Below, in pieces: positions 1 to 6,820 of a stretch of DNA of 11,147 nucleotides (positions are counted from its first letter, which is position 1; each line of letters starts with the position of its first letter). The translations under genes and the position numbers were made by a program. A model generated the notes under the pieces. That model had not been told where the DNA came from and did not search any database. It worked only from the letters and a program-made list of their open reading frames with translations. Source of the DNA: Gemmatimonadota bacterium (lineage in GTDB: Bacteria; Gemmatimonadota; Gemmatimonadetes; Gemmatimonadales; GWC2-71-9); the NCBI GenBank assembly GCA_029884275.1, contig JAOUIC010000019.1, forward strand, positions 1 to 11,147, written 5' to 3'.

Positions 1-953
1 CGGGAGACGTCCGGGCCGGTGGCGGCGCCCCGTTCTCCCGCGATCTTGTCGATCTCGTCGATGAACAGGATGCCGTGGTTCTCGACCCGGTCGAGCGCCT
101 CGTTCACCACGTCGTCCATGTCCACCAGCTTGCGGAGTTCCTCATCCAGCAGTACCCGACGGGCGTCGGGAATCCGCACCGTGCGCCGCTTCTTCCGCCG
201 CGGCATCATCTCCTGGAGCATTTCGATGAAGTTGACCTGCTCGCCTTCGATGCCCTGAGGGGGCTGCATGAGTTCGAGCATCGGGTATCCCTGGGGGCTC
301 ACCTCGATCTCCACCTCGCGGTCATCCAGCTTCCCCTCCTTCAGCATCTGGCGGAGCTTCTCCCGCGACTGGGAGCGGCGCTGCTCGTCCGCCGAGGCCT
401 CCTCCTGCCTGGCCTGTCCCTCCGGCCCGACGATGAAGACCGGCGGACGCCCCCCTCCTTCGGCACGCGGCGGCGGGGGCGCGGGTGGCAGCAGGATGTC
501 GAGCAGCCGCTCCTCGACCCGTTCCTCGGCCTGGGGATAGAGATCGTCCTCCCGTTCGGTCCGGACCATGCTGATCGCAGCGTCCACCAGATCCCGGACC
601 ATCGACTCGGCGTCGCGCCCGACGTAGCCGACCTCGGTGAACTTCGACGCCTCCACCTTGACGAACGGCGCGCCGGCCAGCCGGGCCAGCCGGCGGGCGA
701 TCTCGGTCTTGCCCACGCCGGTCGGGCCGATGAGGATGATGTTGTACGGCAGGATCTCGTCCCGGATGGTGTCCGGCGCCTGGGACCGGCGCCAGCGGTT
801 CCGGATGGCGATGGCCACCGCGCGCTTGGCGGCGTCCTGGCCGACGATGTAGCGGTCGAGTTCCGCCACGATCTGGCGGGGAGGCAGCTCCTCGAGCCAG
901 GGCGGCGGCGGTTCGGCAGGCGCTGGCGGCAGGGGCGCGGTGGGGCCGGACAC
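1..953 (-). CDS. hslU: HslU, ATPase subunit of the HslUV protease (5' part, truncated by window edge)
   Basis: HslU is the AAA+ unfoldase ring that recognises substrates and feeds them into the HslV peptidase in the cytoplasm. About 317 N-terminal residues are present; family members are usually about 440-460, so the sensor 1, sensor 2 and C-terminal parts lie beyond position 1. Visible are the N-terminal region (ELDRYIVGQDAAKRAVA, from about residue 31), Walker A GPTGVGKT (76-83), the pore loop GYVG (109-112), an I-domain (about 125-265) with a Pro/Gly-rich stretch near 155-172, and Walker B ILFIDEID (295-302). The chosen start is GTG at 953, which has GAGG eight bases upstream. A TTG at 971 would overlap the hslV stop as TTGA but lacks a clear ribosome site. 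Either start leaves a Pro/Ala-rich N-terminal extension of about 22-28 residues before the conserved region. It follows hslV directly and is probably co-translated with it. Family assignment is very secure; only the start is uncertain. Confidence 0.96.
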   Translation of the reverse strand, partial: MSGPTAPLPPAPAEPPPPWLEELPPRQIVAELDRYIVGQDAAKRAVAIAIRNRWRRSQAPDTIRDEILPYNIILIGPTGVGKTEIARRLARLAGAPFVKVEASKFTEVGYVGRDAESMVRDLVDAAISMVRTEREDDLYPQAEERVEERLLDILLPPAPPPPRAEGGGRPPVFIVGPEGQARQEEASADEQRRSQSREKLRQMLKEGKLDDREVEIEVSPQGYPMLELMQPPQGIEGEQVNFIEMLQEMMPRRKKRRTVRIPDARRVLLDEELRKLVDMDDVVNEALDRVENHGILFIDEIDKIAGERGAATGPDVS

Positions 954-961
954 GGCAGAGG

Positions 962-965
962 CCTC
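962..965 (-). promoter_or_regulatory. Probable ribosome binding site for hslU (GTG start)
   Basis: The minus strand reads GAGG eight bases before the GTG at 953. It lies just beyond the hslV stop codon. It is the only purine-rich site close to either candidate start, so it favours GTG at 953 over TTG at 971. The match is only four bases, so the call is tentative. Confidence 0.45.
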
Positions 966-967
966 GG

Positions 968-1501
968 TCAAAGCTCGAGAATAGTGAGGTGACGGTTGGT
1001 GAACACGCAGATGTCGGCGGCGATCTCGAGCGACCGCTGCACGATGTCCCGCGCCCCCAGCCGCTCGTCCGGCAGCAGCGCCCGGGCGGCCGCGAGGGCG
1101 AAATTGCCCCCGGATCCCACCGCGAGGATGCCATCGTCCGGCTCGATCAGCTCGCCGCCTCCGGACAGCAGGAAGGTGTGCTCGAGGTCGGTGACCACGA
1201 GCAGCGCCTCCAGCCGCCTGAGCACCCGGTCGCTGCGCCAGTCCTTGGCCAGTTCGACCGCCGCCCGCGGCAGGTTGCCGGGATGGCGGTCGAGCTTCTC
1301 CTCGAACTTCTCGTAGAGCGAGATGGCGTCGGCCACCGACCCCGCGAAGCCGGCCAGCACCTTGCCTCCCTTGAGAGTGCGCACCTTGCTGGCCCGGGCC
1401 TTCACGACGCTGTCGCCGATGCTGACCTGGCCATCGCCCCCCAGCGCGACACGGCCGTTCTTGCGCACGGCGATGATCGTGGTGCCATGGTAGGTCGTCA
1501 C
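968..1501 (-). CDS. hslV: HslV, peptidase subunit of the HslUV protease
   Basis: HslV forms the proteolytic double ring of the cytoplasmic HslUV (ClpQY) protease and is an N-terminal-nucleophile hydrolase related to the proteasome beta subunit. The protein is 177 residues, normal for the family. The start is GTG at 1501 with GGAGG upstream; the four-base spacing is short. Thr7-Thr8 align with the mature N-terminal TT of E. coli HslV. On that register Asp23 (GGDGQ) and Lys39 (ASKVR) fall exactly at mature positions 17 and 33, the expected catalytic partners. Other family landmarks are AGFAGSVADA (50-59), VELAKDWRSD (82-91), LEALLVV (97-103), AVGSGG (127-132) and DICVFTN (163-169). Five residues (TTYHG) after the initiator Met precede Thr7, the same arrangement as Bacillus CodW/ClpQ, so the mature N-terminus could be Thr7 or Thr2. 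The gene begins 14 bases after xerC and may overlap hslU. Confidence 0.98.
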   Translation of the reverse strand: MTTYHGTTIIAVRKNGRVALGGDGQVSIGDSVVKARASKVRTLKGGKVLAGFAGSVADAISLYEKFEEKLDRHPGNLPRAAVELAKDWRSDRVLRRLEALLVVTDLEHTFLLSGGGELIEPDDGILAVGSGGNFALAAARALLPDERLGARDIVQRSLEIAADICVFTNRHLTILEL

Positions 1502-1515
1502 AATGCCTCCGTTGC

Positions 1516-2469
1516 CTAGCCCCGTGGATGGGCCTGATGATACACCTGCTTGAGGCGCTCCACGCTGGTGTGGGTATAGATCTGGGTCGTGCTGAGGCTC
1601 GCGTGGCCCAGCAGTTCCTGCACTGCCCTGAGGTCGGCCCCCGCATCCAGCAGGTGGGTGGCGAAGCTGTGGCGCAGGGAATGGGTCCTGAGCCCGTCGC
1701 CGCCGACCAGGTCGAGCGCCCGGTGTACCAGCCGCTGTACGCTTCGGGGCGTGAGGCGCCGGCCCCGGGGGTTCAGGAAGACCGCCCTGCGATCGGCGCC
1801 CGGCTTCCGGGCCAGCGCCTCGCGCGCATCAAGGTACCTGAGCAGCACCCGGCCCGCCTGCCGGCCGAGCGGCACCAGCCGTTCCTTGCCGCCCTTCCCC
1901 CGCACCTTGAGCTGGTCGCTGAGCAGGTCGAGATCGAGCAGGTTGAGACCGGTGAGCTCAGACAGCCTGAGCCCGCTGGAGTAGAACAACTCGACGATCG
2001 CCAGGTCGCGGAGCGCCGCGGCATCCCCCACTTCGGCGCGGGCCTCGAGCGCGCCGAACATCGCCTCGGTGCGCCCCCGGTCGAGGTAGCCGGGCAGGGT
2101 CCGGCCCACTTTCGGCGCCCGGGTACTCCGCACCGGCGCGTGCTCCAGTCCGTGGTGCACCTGGAGGAAGCGGAACAGGGCCCGCACGGCCGACAGTGCC
2201 CGCGCCATCGAGCGCTTTGCCAGCCCGCGCCGCTGCATCTCGCCCAGAAAGCCGCGGACGGCCAACCGGTCGACTTCAGCGGGGGTCCACCCGGCCCCGG
2301 CGTGGCGGCCCATGAAGTCGCCGAAGGTCTCGAGGTCGCGGCGATAGGCCTTGACCGTGTTGGCCGCGACCTGCCGCTCCTTCTCGAGGTGGAGCAGGAA
2401 CTCGGCGATCTCCGGGCGCGCGTCGGACGCCGCGCCCCGCTGGGCCCGCGTCACAGGGTGGCGAGCCAT
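1516..2469 (-). CDS. xerC: Tyrosine recombinase XerC (CodV-like)
   Basis: This is a site-specific tyrosine recombinase of 317 residues, close to the usual 295-320 for Xer proteins. These enzymes resolve chromosome dimers at dif with a partner XerD. The N-terminal SAM-like core-binding domain spans about residues 18-110 (FLLHLEKERQVAANTVKAY, then ALSAVRALFRFL). The C-terminal catalytic domain holds all six expected residues: Arg168 (SGLRLSEL), Lys192 (GKGGKER), His263 and Arg266 (HSLRHSF), His289 (LLGHASL) and nucleophile Tyr298 (TQIYTH). Their spacing matches E. coli XerC R148/K172/H240/R243/H266/Y275 exactly. The ATG at 2469 lies 19 bases inside the end of trmFO, with AGGA nine bases upstream, suggesting translational coupling. 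XerC rather than XerD is inferred from the topA-trmFO-xerC-hslV context. An integrase from a mobile element is unlikely because no phage or transposon genes are nearby. Confidence 0.95.
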   Translation of the reverse strand: MARHPVTRAQRGAASDARPEIAEFLLHLEKERQVAANTVKAYRRDLETFGDFMGRHAGAGWTPAEVDRLAVRGFLGEMQRRGLAKRSMARALSAVRALFRFLQVHHGLEHAPVRSTRAPKVGRTLPGYLDRGRTEAMFGALEARAEVGDAAALRDLAIVELFYSSGLRLSELTGLNLLDLDLLSDQLKVRGKGGKERLVPLGRQAGRVLLRYLDAREALARKPGADRRAVFLNPRGRRLTPRSVQRLVHRALDLVGGDGLRTHSLRHSFATHLLDAGADLRAVQELLGHASLSTTQIYTHTSVERLKQVYHQAHPRG

Positions 2470-3788
2470 GCCCCAAAGTCCTGTTCCGCCCGTGTGACCA
2501 GCATGCGCCTGCGCCCGTCCTTTCCCGGGGCTCCCCTGCCCTTCGCCGGCACCGTGTCGGGGAGCGGATCCACCAGTCCCCAGTTGGCGTTCATCGGCTG
2601 GAAGTTCGCCGGATCCGCCTCGCGAAGATAACGGTAGATCGCGCCGAGCATCGTGGTCGGCGGAGGGACGGTGGGTGGTCTTCCGGCCAGGATCCGGGCC
2701 AGGTTGAGTCCCGCCAGGCGGCCGGTGGCGAGTGACTCGGTGTAGCCCTCGACTCCGGTCATCTGGCCGGCGAAGAACAAACGGGAATCGTCCCTGGCGG
2801 CGAGCGCTTCACCCAGGCAGAGGGGAGCGTTGAGGTAGGTGTTCCGGTGGATGCTCCCGTAGCGCAGGAATTCCACCTCCTCCAGCCCGGGGATCATCCT
2901 CAGGACCCGCTGCTGCTCCTGGATGCGGAGCCGGGTCTGAAACCCGACCAGGTTCCACATCTGACCGGCCCGGTCCTCGCGGCGCAGCTGCACGACCGCC
3001 CACGGCTCCCGACCGGTCCGGGGATCGGCGAGTCCCACCGGCTTCATCGGCCCGAAGCGCAGGGTGTCCGGCCCGCGACGCGCCATCTCCTCGACCGGCA
3101 GGCATCCCTCGAAGTAGGGCACCGGGTCGAACTCGTGCCCCTGGTGCTGGTCCGCGGCGACCAGCGCCCCGATGAAGCGCCCGTACTCCTCTCGGTCGAG
3201 CGGCGCGTTGAGGTAGTCGTCGCCACCTCCCTTGCCGTACCGCGAGAGCGCATAGAGACGCTCCTCCCGCAGCGACTCGCGGCTCACGATCGGCGCGATG
3301 GCGTCGTAGAACGCGAGCGACGCACCGCCCAGTCGCCTCGTCAGCGCCTCGGTCAGGGCCTGGGACGTGAGCGGCCCGGTGGCGACCACACCCGGCGAGG
3401 GAAGCTCCGTGACCTCGGCGCGTTCCACCGTGATGAGCGGCTCCGCGCCGATTCGCTCCTCGACCAGCCGGGAGAAGACCTCGCGATCGACGGCGAGCGC
3501 CGCGCCGGCCGGCACCGCGGCCTCGTCGGCACAGGGAAGCAGAAGGCTGCCCAGGCGACGCAGTTCGGCCTTGAGGAGCCCGTGGGCGTTGGACGTTTCG
3601 ATGGACTTGAAGGAGTTGCTGCAGACCAGCTCGGCCAGCCGTTCCCCCTGGTGCGCTGGTGTCCGGCGGAGGGGGCGCATCTCGACGAGACGGACCCGCA
3701 CCCCGCGTTCGGCCAGCGCCCATGCCGCCTCACACCCCGCGAGTCCGCCGCCGACGACGGTCGCCGTCGGCGCGCCGGCCGGGGTCAC
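2451..3788 (-). CDS. trmFO: TrmFO, folate/FAD-dependent tRNA (uracil-54-C5) methyltransferase
   Basis: TrmFO (formerly Gid) makes m5U54 in the T-loop of tRNA, using methylene-tetrahydrofolate as carbon donor and FAD as reductant. The protein is 445 residues, typical for the family. The N-terminal FAD-binding fold starts at once with VVGGGLAGCEAAW (11-23). Cys56 (LVCSNSFKS) and Cys229 (YFEGCLPVEE) are separated by 173 residues, the same distance as the functional cysteines C53 and C226 of Bacillus subtilis TrmFO. Other family motifs are YLNAPLDREEY (192-202), RFGPMKPVGL (244-253), WNLVGFQT (278-285), the C-terminal FAD segment FFAGQMTGVEGYTES (338-352) and FQPMNANWGL (396-405). The GTG at 3788 was chosen because it overlaps the topA stop as GTGA and has GGAGGAGG ten bases upstream. 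The ATG at 3836 would add a Gly/Arg-rich, non-homologous stretch read from within topA. Conserved synteny with topA and xerC supports the call. Confidence 0.97.
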   Translation of the reverse strand: MTPAGAPTATVVGGGLAGCEAAWALAERGVRVRLVEMRPLRRTPAHQGERLAELVCSNSFKSIETSNAHGLLKAELRRLGSLLLPCADEAAVPAGAALAVDREVFSRLVEERIGAEPLITVERAEVTELPSPGVVATGPLTSQALTEALTRRLGGASLAFYDAIAPIVSRESLREERLYALSRYGKGGGDDYLNAPLDREEYGRFIGALVAADQHQGHEFDPVPYFEGCLPVEEMARRGPDTLRFGPMKPVGLADPRTGREPWAVVQLRREDRAGQMWNLVGFQTRLRIQEQQRVLRMIPGLEEVEFLRYGSIHRNTYLNAPLCLGEALAARDDSRLFFAGQMTGVEGYTESLATGRLAGLNLARILAGRPPTVPPPTTMLGAIYRYLREADPANFQPMNANWGLVDPLPDTVPAKGRGAPGKDGRRRMLVTRAEQDFGAWLATL

Positions 3789-6232
3789 GTCGCGGCCGCC
3801 TCCTCCGCCTCGAGGACCACGATCTCGTGCTGGCACTTGAGGCAGGTGCGCGTCTCACCCCGCGCCTTGCTGAACTTCTTCTCCATGCCGACCCAGCCGC
3901 AGCTGGGGCAGGTGTCGGGCACCGGGCGGTTCCAGGTGGAGAACTCGCAGTCGGGGTAGCGGAGACAGCCCCAGAACGACTTGCCGCGCTTGGTGCGCCG
4001 TTCGGCCAGGTCCCCGGTGTCGCATCTCGGGCACTTGATGCCGAGCGGGATGCTCCGGGTTCCCTTGCAGTCGGGGTAGCGGGTGCAGGCGAGAAACTCC
4101 CCGAACCGGCCGGTCTTGATCACCATCGGCGCGGCGCACAGGTGGCACTTCTCGTCGGTGGGACGATCGGGGGCCTTCTGCTTGCGCAGCGACTTCACGT
4201 AGTCACAGGTCTGCTTGTAGTTGACGCAGGCGAAGTAGGGGCCGAACCGGCCGGTCCGGAGCTCCACCTGGGCGCCGCACTTGGGGCATTTCTCCTTGGC
4301 GAGTTCCGCGGTGTCGAGTCCGTGGGCCTCCGCCACGATGGCGCCGAGGTTCACCGCGTTGAGAGCCAGGGTGAACGGGGTGTAGAAGTCGTTCAGCACC
4401 CGCTGCCATCCCAGCTTCCCTTCCTCGATGCGGTCGAGTTCCGATTCCATGGCGGAGGTGAACTCGACGTTGAAGATCGAGGGGAAGCTGTCCACCATGA
4501 TCCGCGCCACCGTCTCGCCCAGCTCGGTCGGGGTGAACCGGCGCTGGTTCACGGTGACGTACTCGCGGGCCGTCAGGGTCGAGATGATCTGGGCGTAGGT
4601 CGAGGGGCGGCCGATGCCCAGCCGCTCCAGTTCCTTGACCAGGCTGGCTTCCGAGAAGCGCGGGGGCGGTTCGGTGAAGTGCTGGGACGGGGTGATGGCG
4701 CGGACGTCCACCCGGTCGCCCTGGACCAGCGGCGGGATGGGCGGAAGGTCGTCCATGGTCTTCCCTTCCTCGGCCTCCCGTCCCTCCATATAGATGGCGT
4801 GGTAGCCGTCGAACACCAGCACCGAGCCCGTCGCGCGGAGCAGGTACCGGCCCAGGTCGAAGTCCACGATCGTCATGTCGTAGATCGCGGGGTTCATCTG
4901 GGACGCGACGAAGCGCTGCCAGACCATCTGGTAGAGCCGGAACTGGTCGGGCTCCAGGAACCGTTCCATGTCCTCGGGGCGGCGGAGGACGTCGGTGGGC
5001 CGGATGGCCTCGTGCGCATCCTGCACCCGCGCCGCGCGCGAAGTGTACTGATTGGGCGTATCAGGCAGGTAACCGGCGGCGTAGTTCGCACTGATGTACC
5101 CGCGAACGGCTGCGACCGCCGCGTCCGACACGCGGACCGAATCGGTGCGCATGTAGGTGATGAGGCCAACCGGCCCTTCGTCCCCGATCTCGATCCCTTC
5201 GTAGAGATCCTGCGCCGCCCGCATGGTCCGCCGCGCGGAGAAGCCCAGCTTCTTGGCGGCCTCCTGCTGGATGGTGCTGGTGGTGAAGGGCGCGCCGGGC
5301 CGCTTCTTCCGATGGCGCTTCTCCACCTTGGTGACGACGAACGACATGGCGCGCAGGTCGCGGACCACGGCCTGGGCGTCCGCCTCGTTTGTCAGGTGTG
5401 GATTGTGCCCGTCGATCTTCTTCAGTTCGACGCTGAACTCCTGCCCGTGGCTGAAACAGTCCGCCGCGATGCTCCAGTATTCCGCCGGATTGAACGCGCG
5501 GATCTCGCGCTCCCGCTCGACGATCATCCGGAGCGCCACCGTCTGCACCCGGCCGGCGGACAGCCCGGTCTTGATGCTGTGCCAGAGAATCGGGCTTGCC
5601 TTGTACCCCACCAGGCGGTCGAGGATGCGGCGGGCCTGCTGGGCTTCGACCAGGCGGGCGTCAATCTGCTGCGGCCTGGCCATCGCCTCCTTCACCGCGT
5701 CCTTGGTGATCTCGTGGAACAGCACGCGGTGGACCGGAGCCGTGGTGTCGATCTGGTCGGCCACGTGCCAGGCAATGGCCTCGCCTTCGCGATCGGGGTC
5801 GGTCGCGAGGTAGATCGCGGTGGCCTTGCTGGCGGCCTTCTTCAGGTCGGCGAGGGTCTGCGCCTTGCCCTTGATGGTCACGTACTCGGGCTGGAAGCCG
5901 TTGTCGACGTCCACACCCAGTTTGCGGGTGGGCAGGTCGCGGATGTGGCCCACAGTGGCTCGCACGTCAAAGCCCCGGCCCAGGTACTTCCCGATGCTCT
6001 TCGCCTTGGTGGGGGATTCGACCACCACGAGACTCCCGCTGGGCGGCGAGGCTCCGTCGCCATCGGGGCGCCGGCCTCGCGGCTTTCCCGGCGCCTTGGC
6101 CGGCGCCTTGGCCGGCGACGTTGCGGAAGGCCGGGTGGCGGGCTTGGGAGCGGAGGCGACTGGTTGCCTGGCGCGGGTGGCCGCGGGCTTGGGCTTGGCC
6201 TTGGGCTTGGCGGTCTTCTTACGGGTCACCAT
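3785..6232 (-). CDS. topA: DNA topoisomerase I (type IA) with basic N-terminal tail and four C-terminal zinc ribbons
   Basis: TopA relaxes negative supercoils by cutting one strand through a 5'-phosphotyrosine link. The protein is 815 residues. Residues 1-66 are a Lys/Ala/Pro/Arg-rich, probably disordered tail resembling the histone H1 C-terminal region, absent from standard TopA. The TOPRIM domain follows (about 67-180) with Glu72 (VESPTKAKSIGKYL) and the DPDREGE motif (145-151). The catalytic Tyr360 lies in GLITYMRTDS, with conserved Arg362 next to it. Further core motifs are LSAGRVQTVALR (224-235), HEAIRPT (407-413) and GIGRPSTYA (539-547). The C-terminus has four zinc-ribbon-like cysteine sets: C649/C652/C669/C676, C696/C699/C716/C722, C734/C737/C756/C762 and C775/C778/C797/C800. 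The ATG at 6232 has no clear ribosome site. A later start would still have to lie upstream of TOPRIM, so the length of the tail is the only uncertain part. It heads the topA-trmFO-xerC-hslV-hslU block. Confidence 0.97.
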   Translation of the reverse strand: MVTRKKTAKPKAKPKPAATRARQPVASAPKPATRPSATSPAKAPAKAPGKPRGRRPDGDGASPPSGSLVVVESPTKAKSIGKYLGRGFDVRATVGHIRDLPTRKLGVDVDNGFQPEYVTIKGKAQTLADLKKAASKATAIYLATDPDREGEAIAWHVADQIDTTAPVHRVLFHEITKDAVKEAMARPQQIDARLVEAQQARRILDRLVGYKASPILWHSIKTGLSAGRVQTVALRMIVEREREIRAFNPAEYWSIAADCFSHGQEFSVELKKIDGHNPHLTNEADAQAVVRDLRAMSFVVTKVEKRHRKKRPGAPFTTSTIQQEAAKKLGFSARRTMRAAQDLYEGIEIGDEGPVGLITYMRTDSVRVSDAAVAAVRGYISANYAAGYLPDTPNQYTSRAARVQDAHEAIRPTDVLRRPEDMERFLEPDQFRLYQMVWQRFVASQMNPAIYDMTIVDFDLGRYLLRATGSVLVFDGYHAIYMEGREAEEGKTMDDLPPIPPLVQGDRVDVRAITPSQHFTEPPPRFSEASLVKELERLGIGRPSTYAQIISTLTAREYVTVNQRRFTPTELGETVARIMVDSFPSIFNVEFTSAMESELDRIEEGKLGWQRVLNDFYTPFTLALNAVNLGAIVAEAHGLDTAELAKEKCPKCGAQVELRTGRFGPYFACVNYKQTCDYVKSLRKQKAPDRPTDEKCHLCAAPMVIKTGRFGEFLACTRYPDCKGTRSIPLGIKCPRCDTGDLAERRTKRGKSFWGCLRYPDCEFSTWNRPVPDTCPSCGWVGMEKKFSKARGETRTCLKCQHEIVVLEAEEAAAT
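3799..3806 (-). promoter_or_regulatory. Shine-Dalgarno for trmFO inside the end of topA
   Basis: The minus strand reads GGAGGAGG ten bases before the GTG at 3788. It lies inside the last codons of topA, where it also encodes acidic and alanine residues. Together with the GTGA overlap it fixes the trmFO start at 3788 and argues for translational coupling of topA and trmFO. Confidence 0.7.
6089..6117. repeat. 12-bp tandem duplication within the topA tail
   Basis: The unit gcgccttggccg occurs twice in tandem at 6091-6114, followed by a partial third copy. On the minus strand the region encodes Ala-Lys-Ala-Pro twice (TopA residues 41-48). A second 12-base period, gggcttggc at 6191 and again at 6203, lies further along the same tail and encodes Pro/Lys/Ala. 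The tail probably grew by in-frame slippage or duplication, so its length may vary between strains. Confidence 0.75.
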
Positions 6233-6301
6233 GGTGCCACAAGAAACTGCCGCGTGGCTTGCTTCGCAAGGCGACTCATCGCGGCACGGTGCAATTCGAC
6301 G
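6233..6301 (-). other. aroK-topA intergenic segment, topA leader
   Basis: This 69-base gap lies between the aroK stop and the topA start. On the minus strand it holds a short hairpin CTTGC-GAA-GCAAG (6258-6270). It also holds a wider stem, GCCAC/GTGGC (6236-6240 with 6254-6258), whose second arm lies four bases from the topA ATG. No Shine-Dalgarno and no convincing -10/-35 pair was seen, and no T-run follows either stem. It may be only a spacer or may hold a topA promoter I cannot recognise. Confidence 0.35.
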
Positions 6302-6820
6302 CTACCACCCGGCTTCACGCCGTGCCACGATGGTGAGTTCGTCGGTGACCCGTTCCGGTGATTTCCCCTCGACGTTGATCTCGTGGTGCGCCTGCCGGTA
6401 GAACGGCTCCCGCTGCTGGAGCAGGTGGCGCATCTGCTCGAAGGGATCGTCGCCGGTGAGCAGCGGCCGACTGGAGTCGATCGTCGCGCGACGGGTGGAG
6501 GTTGCCGCGTTGGTCCGCAGGTAGATGACATACGCGGATTGCTTCGCCGTCTCCATCGCCTCCGGCTGGGCGGCCCATCCCCCGCCGGGAACCAGGACCG
6601 CCGGCGGTTCCGCCAGCGCCCTGGCCATCAGCTCGGCCTCGATCGCGCGGAACTTCGCCTCCCCCTGCTCGCCGAAGACCTGAGTGATCGGCATCTGCAT
6701 CCGCCGCACGATGAGGGTGTCGATGTCCACGCACTGCGTCTGCAGCCGGTCCGCCAGCAACCTGCCCACCGTGCTCTTCCCCGCGCCCGGGAGGCCGACC
6801 AGGATCAGGTGGCGGCTCAC
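6302..6820 (-). CDS. aroK: Shikimate kinase
   Basis: Shikimate kinase transfers phosphate from ATP to the 3-hydroxyl of shikimate, the fifth step toward chorismate. The protein is 172 residues, the normal length. It has a P-loop GLPGAGKST (9-17), shikimate-binding Asp32/Asp34 (VDIDTLI), Arg58 (AKFRAIEAE), the GGG motif at 79-81, the lid with Arg118 (SSRPLLTG) and Arg137 (QQREPFYRQ). These match the positions expected from E. coli AroK (D32, D34, R58, GGG 79-81). The residue after GGG is Trp82, where small or hydrophobic residues are common. The GTG at 6820 overlaps the aroC stop as GTGA and has GGGAG six bases upstream. The same frame stays open much further into aroC, but that part is low-complexity Arg/Gly/Ala-rich shadow sequence. 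Coupling with aroC, which acts two steps later in the pathway, suits coordinated aromatic amino-acid synthesis. Confidence 0.96.
   Translation of the reverse strand: MSRHLILVGLPGAGKSTVGRLLADRLQTQCVDIDTLIVRRMQMPITQVFGEQGEAKFRAIEAELMARALAEPPAVLVPGGGWAAQPEAMETAKQSAYVIYLRTNAATSTRRATIDSSRPLLTGDDPFEQMRHLLQQREPFYRQAHHEINVEGKSPERVTDELTIVARREAGW

Noticed and set aside
75..992. Long plus-strand frame opposite hslU, with similar ones at 1528-2631, 2847-3959, 7234-8175 and 9095-10123.
   Set aside because: Each mirrors a recognised minus-strand gene and has the biased composition of antisense high-GC frames. None shows a motif or ribosome site of note.
1516..2469. Tyrosine recombinase as a marker of an integrated element.
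   Set aside because: Length, catalytic spacing and the topA-trmFO-hslV context match housekeeping XerC. No attachment-site repeats, phage genes or composition shift are visible around it.
6258..6270. Small hairpin after aroK as a possible terminator.
   Set aside because: The stem is only 5 bp and no T-run follows directly; the TTTCTTGT stretch is 11 bases away. I kept it as part of the leader description only.
3659..6361. A 900-codon plus-strand reading frame opposite topA and the start of trmFO.
   Set aside because: It is an antisense shadow of topA in high-GC DNA. Its translation is Arg/Gly/Asp/Leu/His-rich with no recognisable domain, while the minus strand gives an intact topoisomerase I.
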